Of a DNA stretch of 64,000 bases, positions 1 through 11,194 are shown piece by piece; position 1 is the first letter of the stretch, and each line of letters opens with the position of its first letter. Source of the DNA: Coenobita brevimanus (Eukaryota > Arthropoda > Malacostraca > Decapoda > Coenobitidae); NCBI GenBank assembly GCA_032717465.1, contig CM064657.1:21431970-21495969 (forward strand). The letters are read 5' to 3'. The notes below the pieces were generated by a model. It was given only the letters and a program-made list of their open reading frames with translations, ran no database searches and was not told where the DNA came from. The position numbers were made by a program, and so were the translations under genes.

Positions 1-101
1 TGTACCCATGCCTGTGCTGCACTTTTGTCATGTGCGCACAGTAACCGTTATATTTCCGCCTATGTAACAACGATTTTTAATCAAAGATATTACATTGTTA
101 T

Positions 102-425
102 TTCATGTACAAACGTAGAATTTTATGTGCTTTATCATGGTTCAGGAAATCGATATGTCCAATACTTTTCGAGTAAATGGATGACAAAGGTAGAATACTC
201 CTCTTAGCACGCTGCATGTTTTTCCTGCAAACGAGATAAAAATACTGTTCTCCCGCCTGTCCCTAAAATATATGCTCCCAAAGCCTTTTTTTTTTGTGTG
301 TGTGTGTCATGTACAGATGTAGATTTTTATATGCTCTCTCATGATGTTTTCAAAACATCGACATGACTAGTACCAGGATGATAAAGGACAATATATCTCC
401 TAGCGCGCTGTCATTTTGTCCTCTC
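102..425. repeat. Degenerate ~200-bp direct repeat (two units)
   Basis: Two stretches, about 102-228 and 306-421, can be aligned by eye. Each begins TCATGTACA, runs through a GTAGA..TTTTAT block and a CATCGA/AATCGA-TATG block, and ends CTCCTAGC/TCTTAGC-rCGCTG. A weaker third unit may start near 465. No open frame of note covers it. The family is unknown, and the repeat could be part of an unrecognised element upstream of LINE A. The remainder of 1-720 shows nothing else I can support. Confidence 0.5.
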
Positions 426-726
426 TCACCCACACCTACATATTTTCGCTCGCTAGGATTTATTTTGTTTTATTCATAAAGCATTTTGATAGTCCTCTCA
501 GAAACTCGACATGACGACTAGTCTTGTTGCTAGGTACTGATACTAAAGCTGTACTTTCTTCCATCTCATATGTGTATATGTAAAAAAGAATACCTATTTT
601 TGTAAACAGTATAGAAATATAGAAATAGGTCAATTTACAAGCCAACAAAATACGGATAACTCACTTCCTCCAGAGGTGTTGAGTTGTTGACAGGACCTTG
701 AGGGGTTTGAAGATGAGGAGTTTTGT

Positions 727-771
727 AGTGTGTGTGTGTGTGTGTTTGTGTGTGTGTGTATGTGTGTGTGT
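727..771. repeat. (TG)n microsatellite at the LINE A 3' end
   Basis: Nearly pure TG repeat with single interruptions. It directly abuts the 3' terminus of minus-strand LINE A, separated only by a short TAATTACTTAATT linker. Confidence 0.9.
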
Positions 772-802
772 AATTACTTAATTGTGATATACAGGAAATG
801 AG

Positions 803-3701
803 CTACGCTCGTGGGGTTCCGTCTCTGTTTCTCAATAAGTCAAATTTAGCTTTAAACTCGTTTAAGTTTTTAGACTGGACGATCTCTTTGTCCAGGCTAT
901 TCCACAAGTCTATACATCTATAAGGAAAACTGTATTTCTTGATATCCTTCGAGCAGCTTGGCTTCTTCAATTGCATTTCGTGTCCTCTTGTTGCTCTCTT
1001 ATCCCATACAAACAGATCTTCTCTGTCAGTTTTATCTACTCCCATCATGGTCCTGAACACTGCAATCATGTCGCCCCTCTTTCTACTTTCCTCTAAGGAA
1101 GGCAAATCCAGCTTTTCCAGTCTGTCTCTGTACGACAGATCTGCCAGACTGTGGACCATCTTGGCTGTTGTTCTTTGTATTCTCTCAATCTTGTTTATAT
1201 CTTTCTTTTTGTGTGGGGACCACACTACTGCTGCATATTCTAACCTGTGGTGGATCATGGCCACTATCAATTTTTTCATCATCTCCTCATCCATATAATG
1301 ACTTGCTACTCTTATGTTAGTCAAGAGTTTGTAAGTCTCTCTAACTATCATGTTAATATGTTTTTCATGTGACAAACTATCCTGGACCAGCACTCCTCAA
1401 TCTTTCTCTTTTCTCTCTTTTGTCATTAGTTCATTACCCATCAAATAATTCAGTGATGGCCTCTTGGTACTTTTACCTATTTCCAATATTTTACATTTCT
1501 TTGCTTTGAATTTCATTTCCCGCAACTGGCTCCAATCATGTATCCTATTCAGATCCTCCTGCAGCATTTTACAATCCTCCTCAATTTCTACCTTCCTCAA
1601 GATCTTTGCATCATCAGCAAACAGACTTGCATAATTGTTCACTCCATCTACCATACCATTTACGTAACTCAGGAACATTACTGGCGCCAACACCGAGCCT
1701 TGTGGGACTCCACTTGTTACTTCCCTCCACCCAGACATCCTATCCTTTATTACTGTCCTCATTTGTCTGTCTCTCAAAAAGTCTCCCATCCATTCCAGGA
1801 GGTTCCCCTTCAGTCCTCCTATATGCTCTAGTTTCCACATTAATCTCTTATGGGGTACCTTGTCAAAGGCCTTCTCCAAATCTAAATACACACAATGCAC
1901 CCAACTGTCTCTCTCCTGTAGCAGCTCTTGAGTAAAAGCTCAACAAGTTGGAAATACATGACCTTCCACTTCTGAATCCAACCTGACTTTCAACCAAAAT
2001 ATTCATCTCTTCCAGATATTTTATACATCTATCTTTCAGGATTCTCTTGAACAATTTTGCGACTATGCTTGTTAGGGACACTGGCCTATAATTCAGGGGT
2101 TCTTCCCTGTTCCCTCTCTTATAAACTGGTACCACATTTGCTCTCTTCCATTATTGAGGCACCTTCCCCTCTTTGAGAGAATACACAATTAAACTATGAA
2201 TCTTATCCACCAGTTGTTCTCTGCATTCCTTCAGTACCCAATTAGAGATTCCATTTGTCCTGGGGCTCTCCTTATATCTTGAGTTTCCAGTAATTTATAC
2301 ACTTCCTGTACTTCCACTTTTATATCTTTTATCACTACATTTCTAGTCACTCCCTCCCCTTCCACAAACTCCCTTTCATTAGTGAAAACCGATTGGAAAC
2401 ATTTGTTCATTATTTCAGCTTGCATTGCCGCATCTTTATAGACCTCTCTTTCAACTTTCAGTTTGGTGATTCCTTCCTTTTGTTTCGGTTTGCCACAGAC
2501 AACTCTATAAAACAGTTTGGGTTCATATCCTTTTGTTTGTCTATTATACCTTCCTCAAAATTTCTTTCTCTCTCTACGTATTCTTGTGTATTCATTTCTA
2601 CTTCTTTTATATTCTTCTTTTGTTCTGTTGTTACCTCCCTTTCTCCAGTTGTTCCACGCTGTGTCTCTCTCTTTTTTTGCTACCATACACCTTCTATTAA
2701 ACCACACGTTTTTCCTGTTTTCTTTCCCCCTTACTCTTGGTACAAATTTTTCCACTCCCGAATTATAGAGGTCTAGAAAGATATCCCACTTCCCCTGTAC
2801 CTCTCTTGTTTCTCTTAATTTTCTCCAATCCGCATTTTCAAAAAAAAATTCTCAATCCTTTAAAACTTGCATTCCCAAAGTTGTATCTTTCCTGCCTATA
2901 AATCTCGTCTCTTGGCTCCAGGTTCTCTATTATCATCTGGAACTCAATGACCACATGATCATTTCTTCCTATAGGACACAAATATTTCAGATTCTATTAC
3001 ATCGGGTTCTTCGGTAAACAGTAAGTCTAATCTTGCTGGTGTGTCCTCACCTCGGAACCGTGTCTCTTCTTTGACCCATTGCGTAATGACATTGTTCATT
3101 GTTATATATAATAATGTACTGCCCCACGAATCTTCGCTGTCTCCTGAGTCCCATTCCTCCCAGTTCACCTCTTTAAAGTCACCCAACAAATTATACTGCT
3201 GCATTTCTCAGTTATTTTCTGTAAATAACTAGCCATGTCTGACAACATCTCCTGGTATTCATCATCAATCCATGCTCTTGTCTTAGGGGGAACATACACT
3301 ACCGCCATATCTCCCTTGCTATGCTCTCCAGTTTCTAGTTTCATATTTATCATTTCAGCCCTGCCTTCACCCATTTCCACGGTATCTACATTTATGTTGT
3401 TCTTCTCTGCTATCATCACTCCTCCTCCCGTTTTTTTTTTTTTTTTTCTGTCTCTTCTCCACAGTTTGTATTTATCATCTCCCATATGAACATCAATATC
3501 TTATCTTAACTTGGTCTCTACAAAGCACATAACATCAGGTTTATGTACCCTCAAAAAATCGTTAATTTCTAGCCTTGACGATATCAAACTATCAACATTA
3601 GTATATACCACCTTCAAACTATTTTTGATGTTTTTTATATCCTCTTCTCTCCTTCTCTCTGTTGGTACTACTTCCTCAATTTCTGATCCATAACTCTCCA
3701 A
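803..3701 (-). pseudogene. LINE A ORF2: APE endonuclease-reverse transcriptase, broken
   Basis: Reads on the minus strand from 3701 down to 803. The start (3701-3501) has the APE opening VYTNVDSL with ETKLR, then a stop. The endonuclease continues at 3485-3165 (GGGVMIAEKN, VVYVPPKTR) and, after a frameshift, at 3204-2959 (LGDFKEVNWE, then LDLLFTEEPD). The RT palm follows in pieces: 2135-1863 (NYRPVSLTS, GFRSGRS) and 1900-1397 (YLDLEKAFDKVPH, SGVPQGSVLAP, catalytic LFADDAKI). The thumb/C-terminal region is 1393-803 (LEYAAVVWSPH, RKRGDMI). At least four disruptions make it non-functional. The aspartate pair of the active site is still present. Confidence 0.85.
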
Positions 3702-4075
3702 TAAAACACTGTCTTCTCTTCCTCCGTTCTCTGTTCGTTTTTTGCCTTTGCTTCCTTTACTAACTCTTTTATTTTAGCTCTTTCTTCCTCATTTGCATCT
3801 CTCCTTATCCAAACATTTTTTAACCCTTCTTTGTCTGATAATTTCCATGTTCTATTGATAATTTCGTTTACTGTTGCCTGGGACTTAAAACTTTACCTTC
3901 AATGACCTCGCCCCTCCTTCCTCGTACTTTCCTAACCTAAACACATCTTCAGTCTCTTCTTGAACTTCGTTGTTTCTCTCCATAACTACTGATATTATTT
4001 CTTTAACCTTAATCAGCTCTTCTCTTTCTCTTTCTGATCTTGCTGTCATGCGTTTTTCTTTTACTCCTGAAATTA

Positions 4076-4672
4076 TTACACATTTTCCTTATCTGATACA
4101 TCCCTGACTAAAGATTCTCTGCTTCTCAGTACCCTGACCACTTCTTTCTCCACCTTTTCCCTGCTTTGTTGTTCTATAATCTTTTTCAAATTTACATTTC
4201 CTTCTTCCTGAATTTTCTTCCACCCCTTATGTTGCTCCCTGATTTCTTTAATGTGCTCATCTTGCATCTTTGATTTGGATTCATACTCATTTAGTTTGTT
4301 TTTCATCCTGTCCCTTTCTTCTTCTAACCTCTTATTCTCCCTCTTAAGCTGTTTTATTTCATTAGAACCAGATTCATTACGCACTTTTAATTCTGTGACT
4401 TCTCTTTCTTGTTCATCACTGCGTGTACAAACTTTTTCCATTTTATTCCATAGGATTTTGATCTCGTTTCCCTGCTCTATGGTCCGTTCCTGTAACTCTC
4501 TAATTACTGCCCATACCTTTTTTAACTCCTGGAAATTCCCCTCCACTGTTTTCTCTACTCCTGCTACTCTTGTTTGGTTCAGTTTAGTACTTCCATTTCC
4601 CACATCATCTTCGGAGAAGCCCACGAAATTCCTCTCGCCAGATGTAAACAAAGCACCGTCCCTTTCCGCCAT
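4076..4672 (-). CDS. LINE A ORF1: coiled-coil protein
   Basis: A 198-residue open frame starting MAERDGALF. From about residue 45 on it is dominated by Glu/Lys/Arg/Leu heptad-like sequence (ELKKVWAVIREL, IKQLKRENKRLEEERDRM), as expected for a trimerising LINE ORF1 protein. No CCHC knuckle is seen. In the related LINE C the coiled coil is followed by an RRM-like domain. Here the frame ends before that part, so it is probably truncated by a stop, and the 3900-4075 stretch holds out-of-frame remnants. Role in the family: RNA binding in the retrotransposition particle. Confidence 0.7.
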   Translation of the reverse strand: MAERDGALFTSGERNFVGFSEDDVGNGSTKLNQTRVAGVEKTVEGNFQELKKVWAVIRELQERTIEQGNEIKILWNKMEKVCTRSDEQEREVTELKVRNESGSNEIKQLKRENKRLEEERDRMKNKLNEYESKSKMQDEHIKEIREQHKGWKKIQEEGNVNLKKIIEQQSREKVEKEVVRVLRSRESLVRDVSDKENV

Positions 4673-4881
4673 GATGCAACCATATGGAGACTTTCTCTTT
4701 CCACTATATCTTGTATTTTTTATGACCGAAACCGTGTTTTTTTTTTTTTTTAACTACTGTCTGACGGAACCACCACTCACACATTCATTCACATAATCAC
4801 AAATAGGCTGGTCTCCTTTTCGTCACTGATTCAGCTATTACTCCCCAAGATCCAGGAAGAGCTCCATCTCTGTCGGAGACC

Positions 4882-4906
4882 TGTGTGTGTGTGTGTGTGT
4901 GTGTGT
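4882..4906. repeat. (TG)n microsatellite shared by two LINE ends
   Basis: Pure TG repeat lying between the 5' end of LINE A and the 3' end of LINE B, both on the minus strand. Confidence 0.95.
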
Positions 4907-6951
4907 ATTCTTACCAAATTGTTCTTACCTAATTCTATCTTTACAGGAATGAGTCAAGCTCGTACTGTCCCGTGTCTTAAACCATATTAATCGTACATAT
5001 CCTTAAATTTGTGAATTGTTTTGGCACACACTATTTCATTCGGTAGTGCATCCCACTGATCAATTGCTCTATTTAAGAAACTAAATTTCCTTACGTCTTT
5101 ATCACCTCTCTTTTTATCCAATTTTTTGCAATGTCCTCTTGCTAATGCTTCCCCATACGTTAAGTAATCATTTATGTCTATTTTCCCCTTCCCTGATATG
5201 CATTTATATAGCATAATCATGTCACCTCTTTTCCTTCTCTCCTGTAGTGTTCGTAGATTCAGTTTATTTAGTCTTTCTTCGTAGCTTAGATCCCTTAAGC
5301 TTGGTACCCATCTTGTAGCGGCCCTTTGAACTTTTTCAATCTTGTCTATGTGTTTTTTGAGATGAGGACTCCAGACTACTGATGCATACTCCAGGGTTGG
5401 TCTGATGAATGATGTTATTATCTTTCTTAGCATGTCTTCATTTATGTATGTAAACGCTATTCTCATATTGGCAAGCAGTGTATACATGTTCCGTACCTTC
5501 TCACTGATGTGGTCAGCCGGAGATAGTCTGTTACTGACAATCACACCTAGGTCCTTCTCTCTTTCTGATGTGTGTAGGGTTTTATTTCCTACTATATAAT
5601 CCCAATCAGGTCTTTTTCCACTTTAACCAAACTTGATTACCTGACACTTGTCCACACTGAATTCCATTTGCCATGTATTACTCCATTCATGAAGTTTATT
5701 TAATTCTTCTCGTAGCTCTTTACAAGAGTCTGTGTTAGTAATTCTCCTTTGTATTTTTGCATCATCTGCAAACATATTTAGATAGCTTTCATTTCCAGTG
5801 TTACTGTCTATATCATTTATATACACTAAAAACATGATTGGTGCCAGCACTGAACCCTGTGGTACTCCACTAGTCACTTCTTTCCATGATGAGTAATTTC
5901 CCCTTAGTACTGTTCTCATTTTTCTTTTCATGAGAAAATCTTGCATCCAACAATACAGTTTGCCTCGAATTCCTCCTTGATGGTACAGTTTCCATAAAAG
6001 TCTTTGGTGTGGTACTGTGTCAAATGCTTTTTTGAAATCTAAATAGATACTGTCCACCCATCCTTCTCTTTCCTGTAATGTGTCTGTTACTCTGTCTTAG
6101 TAGCTCAACAGATTAGTAACACAAGATTTTCCTTTTCTGAAACCAAACTGTCTGTTATCATACTGTGTTCTTCTAGGTGATTTACCCAAGCTTTTCTTAT
6201 AAGCTCTTCTAATACCTTGCTTACAACACTGGTTAGTGATATTGGTCGGTAGTTGAGTGGATTTTGTCTATTCCCTTTCTTGAATAAGGGAACAATGTTT
6301 GCTTTCTACCAAATATCTGGTAGTTTCCTTGACTCAAGGATTTCTTGAAAATTAAAAATAATGGTTTACCGTACTTAACTCCTTTCCACATTCACGTAGC
6401 ACCCAACATGAAATTTCATCAGGACCATTTGCTTTTCCTTTGTCTAATTTACTTAGCTCCTCCTGTATTTCTTTTTCTGATGTTTGTATATCTGGTAGTA
6501 TGAGTGGGCATGCATGTTCCACATAATCCGTCTTAAAATTTTTTTCCTCTGTAAAAACTGATTGGAAATTCTTGTTTAGTGCTTCACAAATATCCTTCTC
6601 TTGTGTATAGGTGATTCCCTCGTCCGTAATGGATTGTATTTTATCTTTTACTTTGGTGTTTCTTCTGATGTAGCTGTAAAATAGCTTTGGTTGATCACTA
6701 TTTTTATTTATGATATCCTCCTCAAACTGTTTTTGGGCTTCCCTCCTTATTCTTGTATAATCGTTTCTTGCCTGTTTGTAATTATTATATGCCCTTTCAC
6801 TATTGTCTTCTGTATCTATTCCACAACAAATCTCTTTTTTTCTTTTGATTTTTTACATTCTGTATTGAACCATTTCTTTATTTTCTTTTCTGCTTCTTTG
6901 TGCTGTGGGATGTACTTCTGGACTCCTATTTCATAAAGTTCACAGAATTTG
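4907..6951 (-). mobile_element. LINE B: 5'-truncated CR1/L2-type LINE (same family as LINEs C and D)
   Basis: The minus-strand 3' end carries two imperfect copies of ATTAGGTAAGAAC followed by (AC)n, identical in layout to LINE C. The element matches LINE C from the connector before the RT (KFCELYEIGVQKYIPQHK) to the end. The 5' breakpoint near 6951 corresponds to about 37290 in LINE C, so ORF1 and the endonuclease are absent. The truncated end again meets a TG-rich tract (6951-6968). Confidence 0.88.
4987..6936 (-). pseudogene. LINE B reverse transcriptase, broken
   Basis: Read on the minus strand. The connector (QKYIPQHKEAEKKIKKWFNTE) at 6936-6816 is followed by a disrupted fingers region. 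The palm is at 6057-5623 with DSIYLDFKKAFDTVPHQR, SGVPQGSVLAPIMF and the catalytic NMFADDAKI. The C-terminal part is at 5544-4987 with LEYASVVWSPHLKKH and RKRGDMIMLYKC. Frames change between these blocks and stop codons interrupt the finger region, so no full-length enzyme can be made. It carries the GGATGGGTGGAC version of a site that is mutated to a stop in LINE C. Confidence 0.85.
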
Positions 6952-7070
6952 TGTGTGTTTGTGTGTGTACACTTCACTAGGGAATACTTTGATCTGTATT
7001 GTACCGTTTGAAGCAATCACCCACGCAAAGCGGCACATCACATGCAGGACACATGTGAATTGAACTGCTG

Positions 7071-7187
7071 TTGATGGTGGTGTTGGCACCCGTGCTGGTC
7101 CTGCTGCAGGTGATGGTGGTGTTAGCACCCGTGCTGGTCCTGCTGCAGGTATTGGTGGTGTTGCCACCTGTGCTGGTGCTGCTGCAG
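7071..7187. repeat. 39-bp minisatellite, three units, inside piggyBac-0
   Basis: Units 7071-7109, 7110-7148 and 7149-7187. Each contains GGTGGTGTTrGCACC and ends CTGCTGCAG. The period is a multiple of three, so on the minus strand it encodes three 13-residue repeats (such as PAAGPARVLTPP) in the linker before the Cys-rich finger. Confidence 0.9.
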
Positions 7188-7371
7188 GTGCCGGAAGTGG
7201 CTGCTGAGTGCCAGCTCGAGGTGCTGCTGGCCATCGGGTTGGACGGTCAGGGGCATGGCAGATGACGTGCCCTGAAGTGGGCCAATCCTCTTCACTGAAG
7301 TGTAGGAGCTTCAGGATGATCTGCTCCAGGAAGTCCAGGGGAGTCACTGTCCCACGTGTGTGCTTCTTGTA

Positions 7372-7525
7372 CACCCTATAAAAAAAGAATCGGGACCCCA
7401 CGAGCTGATGCGTCTCGCAATGACCACTGATACGCACTAGAACTCAGTTGGGGCTTCAAATTCCTTCGTGCGGTGTGGCATATTGTATCGTACAGTAAGG
7501 GTCCCGATTCTTTTTTTATAGGGTG
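7372..7525. mobile_element. 154-bp MITE with 27-bp perfect TIRs and TA target duplication
   Basis: The terminal inverted repeats 7372-7398 (starting CACCCTATAAAAAAAG) and 7499-7525 are exact reverse complements over 27 bases. TA dinucleotides flank both ends (7370-7371 and 7526-7527). Removing the insert and one TA rejoins the piggyBac-0 frame through ALYKKHTRG, the usual transposase motif at this place, so the boundaries are confirmed by the host frame. TA duplication points to the Tc1/mariner superfamily. No coding capacity. Confidence 0.93.
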
Positions 7526-9309
7526 TACAAGGCGAACTCATTGAAGGTGGACATACGGATGAAGTAGAAGGTGATCTTCTTGGTATACTTCACGTTTTGC
7601 CTTTGGATGGAGTAATACTGGATCATTTGATCAAAATGATCAACCTCACCCATATGCTGGTTGTATTCATCCATCATGACGGGCTTGTCCACAACCTTCT
7701 GGACATAGGTTGTCCTCCTATCAAGAGCCCTGACCTTCCCTCGAACCTGCTTTGGGACGATGTTTGTGCTGTGGAAGGTCGAGACAATGTTGACGATGCC
7801 CTTGTCCTTCCACAGCAACACCATCACACTGTCCTTGTGCCTTTCTGCCACGACCTCTCTGGCAGGCTCTTAGCCTTGGTGATGGCCTGCAGCTGCTTTG
7901 GTGCTCCTCTTGACAGACGTAGGATCCCACACACATAGATTCCTGCACTGAAGAGGCATTTGCACAGGGATACAGAGTTATAAAAGTCTTCCATGAACAA
8001 CTTGTATCCCTTGTCCTTCAACGGTTCTACAAGGCCACAGACAGTGTCCTCTTCTGCTCTGTGTACACATTAAAGTTCCAGATGTAGTCCAAGGTAGGCT
8101 CAGCCAAGATGTACAACCTGATGGTGTATCTTGAGGGCTTCATGGGGTTGTACACCCTGAAGCTGAGGCACCCCTTCCACCCCAACGAGCCCTCGTCGAG
8201 GCTGAGTTTCTCCTCGGGAAGGTAGGTGTCTTGAAACCGCTGAAGGAGGTATTCCATCACCATGCGAGCTCTGATGAGCTGATCTTGATTGTCCTGGGGT
8301 ATAGCAAGGGAGTTGAAGGCGTGAAAGTGTTTCAGGATTGCCCTGAAATGTCTCCCACTCATCGCTCATCGAAATTGTGGATAATCATGGAGCTCAGAAC
8401 TTCTACAGTAGTGCCTGATGGTCAGCATGTCCACAATCCTCATGAAAAAGTATAGCCCGAGGAACTTGGCCATCTCCTCTTCATTGCAGATGGACCATGA
8501 GTCCAACTCAGTCCCCAGGAATGCTGCGTACTTGTTGGTCTTGCAGGAAAGATACAACAACAACCCCCGGGTGAAGAACAGTTGGAAGAACTGTAAGGGC
8601 GTTGTTGGCGGATCCACCTTCATTCTTGGAGATCCTGTGAAAGGCCCATTATTTGATGTAAATGAGCCACTGTTCCGCCCTGAATCCTCAGTGGTAACAC
8701 ATCCTGCAGTGGTGGCAGTGGGTCAGCCTACCGACACCCTTCAGCCTGCTCTGCCACCCCTTGGCCGCCCCCTGTAGCTAGGCAATGGACCCCGGCCACC
8801 TCGTTGTGGTTGTGAAGGCTCTGAGGAAGATGACAAGGATGAAGGATGTTGCTGCCGAATGTCAGGGGGGATGAAAGCAGCTGGTGACAGCATCCTCGTT
8901 GACAGGGCAGGTGATGGCGACACAGTCGCATGCTGCACCAGCTGTGCCACTGACACTGCAGTAGGTGCAGGTGCCAATGTTACATAACTTGGCCCGGCAA
9001 CCAGTGACATTGGCTCAGACAAGGGGGAAGTGGAGCCCAAAGGTGGAGAGATCAGGAAGGTTGAAGCAAGAGGTCCTAGTGGTGGCGAGGGCTGGGCCGT
9101 GGGTCCTGCTGCTGGTGGTGGTGTATGTTCCCATGGTAGTACTGGTCGGGGCAAAGCCTCCCGACGGGAACGGTGTGGGACGTCATCCCAGTCCTCCTAG
9201 CCACTTGACTTGTTGCTCGGCACCTCCCCATCCTCACTCTTGGTCTCCTCTTCAGAGAGGACCTTCTGCCACTCACTGGAAGACAACCTCTTCCTTTCCA
9301 TGGTGTCAA

Positions 9310-9429
9310 ACAGTGGAAAAGTTCAAAGTCTGAGCTAGGGTTATTTACTGAATTAAAAAAAAAAAGAGATATTATTCACTGTCACGCAACACCTTCCATC
9401 GAGACTAGCGTTACACAAATGATTCTATA
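9310..9429. other. Upstream flank of piggyBac-0
   Basis: No ORF or repeat identified. No convincing TTAA plus CCC terminus of piggyBac-0 was found here, so the 5' end of that element is not placed. Confidence 0.3.
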
Positions 9430-10510
9430 TATTTCCATACGATCAATCACTGCATAGTTTACGTATATTTCACATAAACCATGAGTAATCTATCAATGTC
9501 TGATAACAGTTTTCAATACCTGTTCACTGACGTCTGTGGGTGTGTGGCGTATTTTTGTTGTCTGTCATCCTTGCGCTAGGTTTGTGCTAACACGTGCAAT
9601 GCACCCAAAATATTTCTCCACGAACACTCACTGCACAATTTAAGTATATATCATATAAACCATAAGTAATCTATCAATGTCTAACAAAGGTACAATACCT
9701 GTTGATTGACGTCTGTGGTTATGTGGCGCATTTTTGTGTCTCATTTTTCCTAGGTTTGTGGTAACACATGCAATGCACCCAAAATATTTCTCCACGAACA
9801 CTCACTGCACAATTTACGTATATTTCACATAAATCATAAGTAATCTATCAGTGTCTGATAAAGGTACAATACCTGTTCACTGGTGTCTGTTGTTGTGTGG
9901 CGTATTTTTGTTGTTGGTCATCCTTACGCTAGGTTTGCACTAACACATACAATGCACCCAAACTCCACGAACACTCGCTGCACAGTTTACGTGTATTTCC
10001 CATAAACCATAAGTAATCTATCAGTGTCTGATAAAGGTACAATACCTGTTCACTGACGTCTGTGGTTGTGTGGCGTACTTTTGTTATCTGTCATCCTTGC
10101 GTTAAGTTTAAGCTAACACATGCCATGCACCCAAGATATTTCTCTGTGAACACTCGCTGCACAGTTTACGTATTTTTCACACTAGATCATACACATATAT
10201 ATCACTATCACAGTGATTCCATCCCAACCTCCACAATTATTCTGTTCCCGACTAAGGGATACAATGCGACACGTTCCCTTCCTGAGTATGTGTTACCTCT
10301 ACATGGCACACCATATTTCTCCATGAACACTCGCTGCACAGTAAACGTATATTTCACACTAAATCATACATAAACATATCTTTATCACAGTGATTCCATC
10401 CCAGCCTCCTCTATTATTCCCTTCCTGACTACGGCGTACACGTGACGCCTTCTCCATTCCCGACAGTGGCTATGGAGTACGTAATGCCTGCTTGTTCATT
10501 GATTTCACTA
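9430..10510. repeat. Tandem array, ~170-180-bp unit, about six units
   Basis: Unit starts are recognisable at CACGAACACTCrCTGCACA: near 9430 (diverged), 9616, 9792, 9964, 10143 and 10319. The first four units also share TCTATCArTGTCTGATAA and a GTCTGTGG-TGTGTGGCG block. The last two diverge in their second half but match each other (CACAGTGATTCCATCCC). Possibly the 5' non-coding part of piggyBac-0, possibly an independent satellite. It has no CRISPR character: units are too long and there are no unique spacers. Confidence 0.8.
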
Positions 10511-11190
10511 ATCCAGGCACTATATGTTTCACACAATAAAAGCATTGGCTTCATTATATAGGTAAAATACAACATTTGGGGCAGGATGGAGCAGAGTGGT
10601 AAACCCCACTATAGGAAACATGACTCCTGCCCTAGACCTAACGGCTGATAACTGGCCCTAATGCTTTAAGAACAATATATTTATATTCCATAGACACAAT
10701 CACTTCACAGTATACTGAAAAACGTTATACTATACAGTCACCGTAATTCAATCGTGGCTTCTGCCTCAGGCGGGAGGGGGGGGGGGAATAGAGGAGTTAA
10801 AGGGGCCACGGATGCAGTGCTACCCTTCAGCCCAGCTGGTCATGAGGTACTGTGCGCATTGTCCCATGGGAGGCCCCACAGTGTTGCCAAGCATTTACTT
10901 TGGATGCGAGACTGGCCTCTAGAGCACACAAAAATTTGACGCAAACTGGCCAAAAACTTAATTTTTGGCAATTTTTTTTTCTGCTCTGTTACTCGATTCA
11001 CATCAGTGTGCTTTAACCAGAACACACCAATAGACTGCAAATCACGTCATCGTGCCTGGGAGGGTTTATATATACATAGCATAGTAACGCAGCTACTACA
11101 TGTCATCACAGAACACAAATCTACCACATATTACCAAAGCATACATCTGTGTATCTGTATGTCCAAATATTTTCTATTATTTTTAAGAAA
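10511..11190. other. Unassigned AT-rich sequence with G- and T-tracts
   Basis: Nothing recognisable. A run of G near 10775 and a T run near 10970 are present. Short ORFs here have no family signature. Confidence 0.3.
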
Positions 11191-11194
11191 AAAA

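Larger units (their letters stand above)
777..4881 (-). mobile_element. LINE A: near full-length CR1/L2-type non-LTR retrotransposon, decayed
   Basis: On the minus strand this reads 5' region, ORF1 (coiled coil), ORF2 (APE endonuclease plus reverse transcriptase), and a 3' end CACAATTAAGTAATTAC that merges into (AC)n. About 4.1 kb is present, close to the size of the related LINE C, so it is probably full length or nearly so. ORF2 is split by several stops and frameshifts. Both ends abut (AC)n/(TG)n tracts. It is related to, but clearly diverged from, LINEs B, C and D: the protein architecture is the same and the 3' tail is shorter and different. The clade (CR1/L2 group) is inferred from RT motifs and the RRM-less coiled-coil ORF1. 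Confidence 0.85.
6972..9309 (-). pseudogene. piggyBac-0: decayed piggyBac-type DDD transposase
   Basis: Minus-strand remnants in order. An N-terminal Pro/Ser-rich part (about 9309-8741) is followed by LQFFQLFF and FLGLYFFMRIVDM (8623-8366). First catalytic Asp in LSLDEGSLGWKG (8362-8027). Second in LFMEDFYNS (8021-7824). Third in YNQHMGEVDHFDQM (7851-7516). A C-terminal cysteine-rich finger, CPACDVPLCVGDCF, lies near 7060-6990. Frames shift several times. A 154-bp MITE splits the C-terminal part, and a 39-bp repeat expands the linker before the Cys-rich end. The 3' end is lost at the boundary with LINE B. Role in the family: cut-and-paste transposition at TTAA. Confidence 0.85.

Noticed and set aside
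4251..4796. 181-residue + strand open frame
   Set aside because: Antisense of the LINE A coiled-coil ORF1.
9430..10510. Regularly spaced repeats considered as a CRISPR array
   Set aside because: Units are ~177 bp with no short repeat/unique spacer alternation, and the sequence is eukaryotic.
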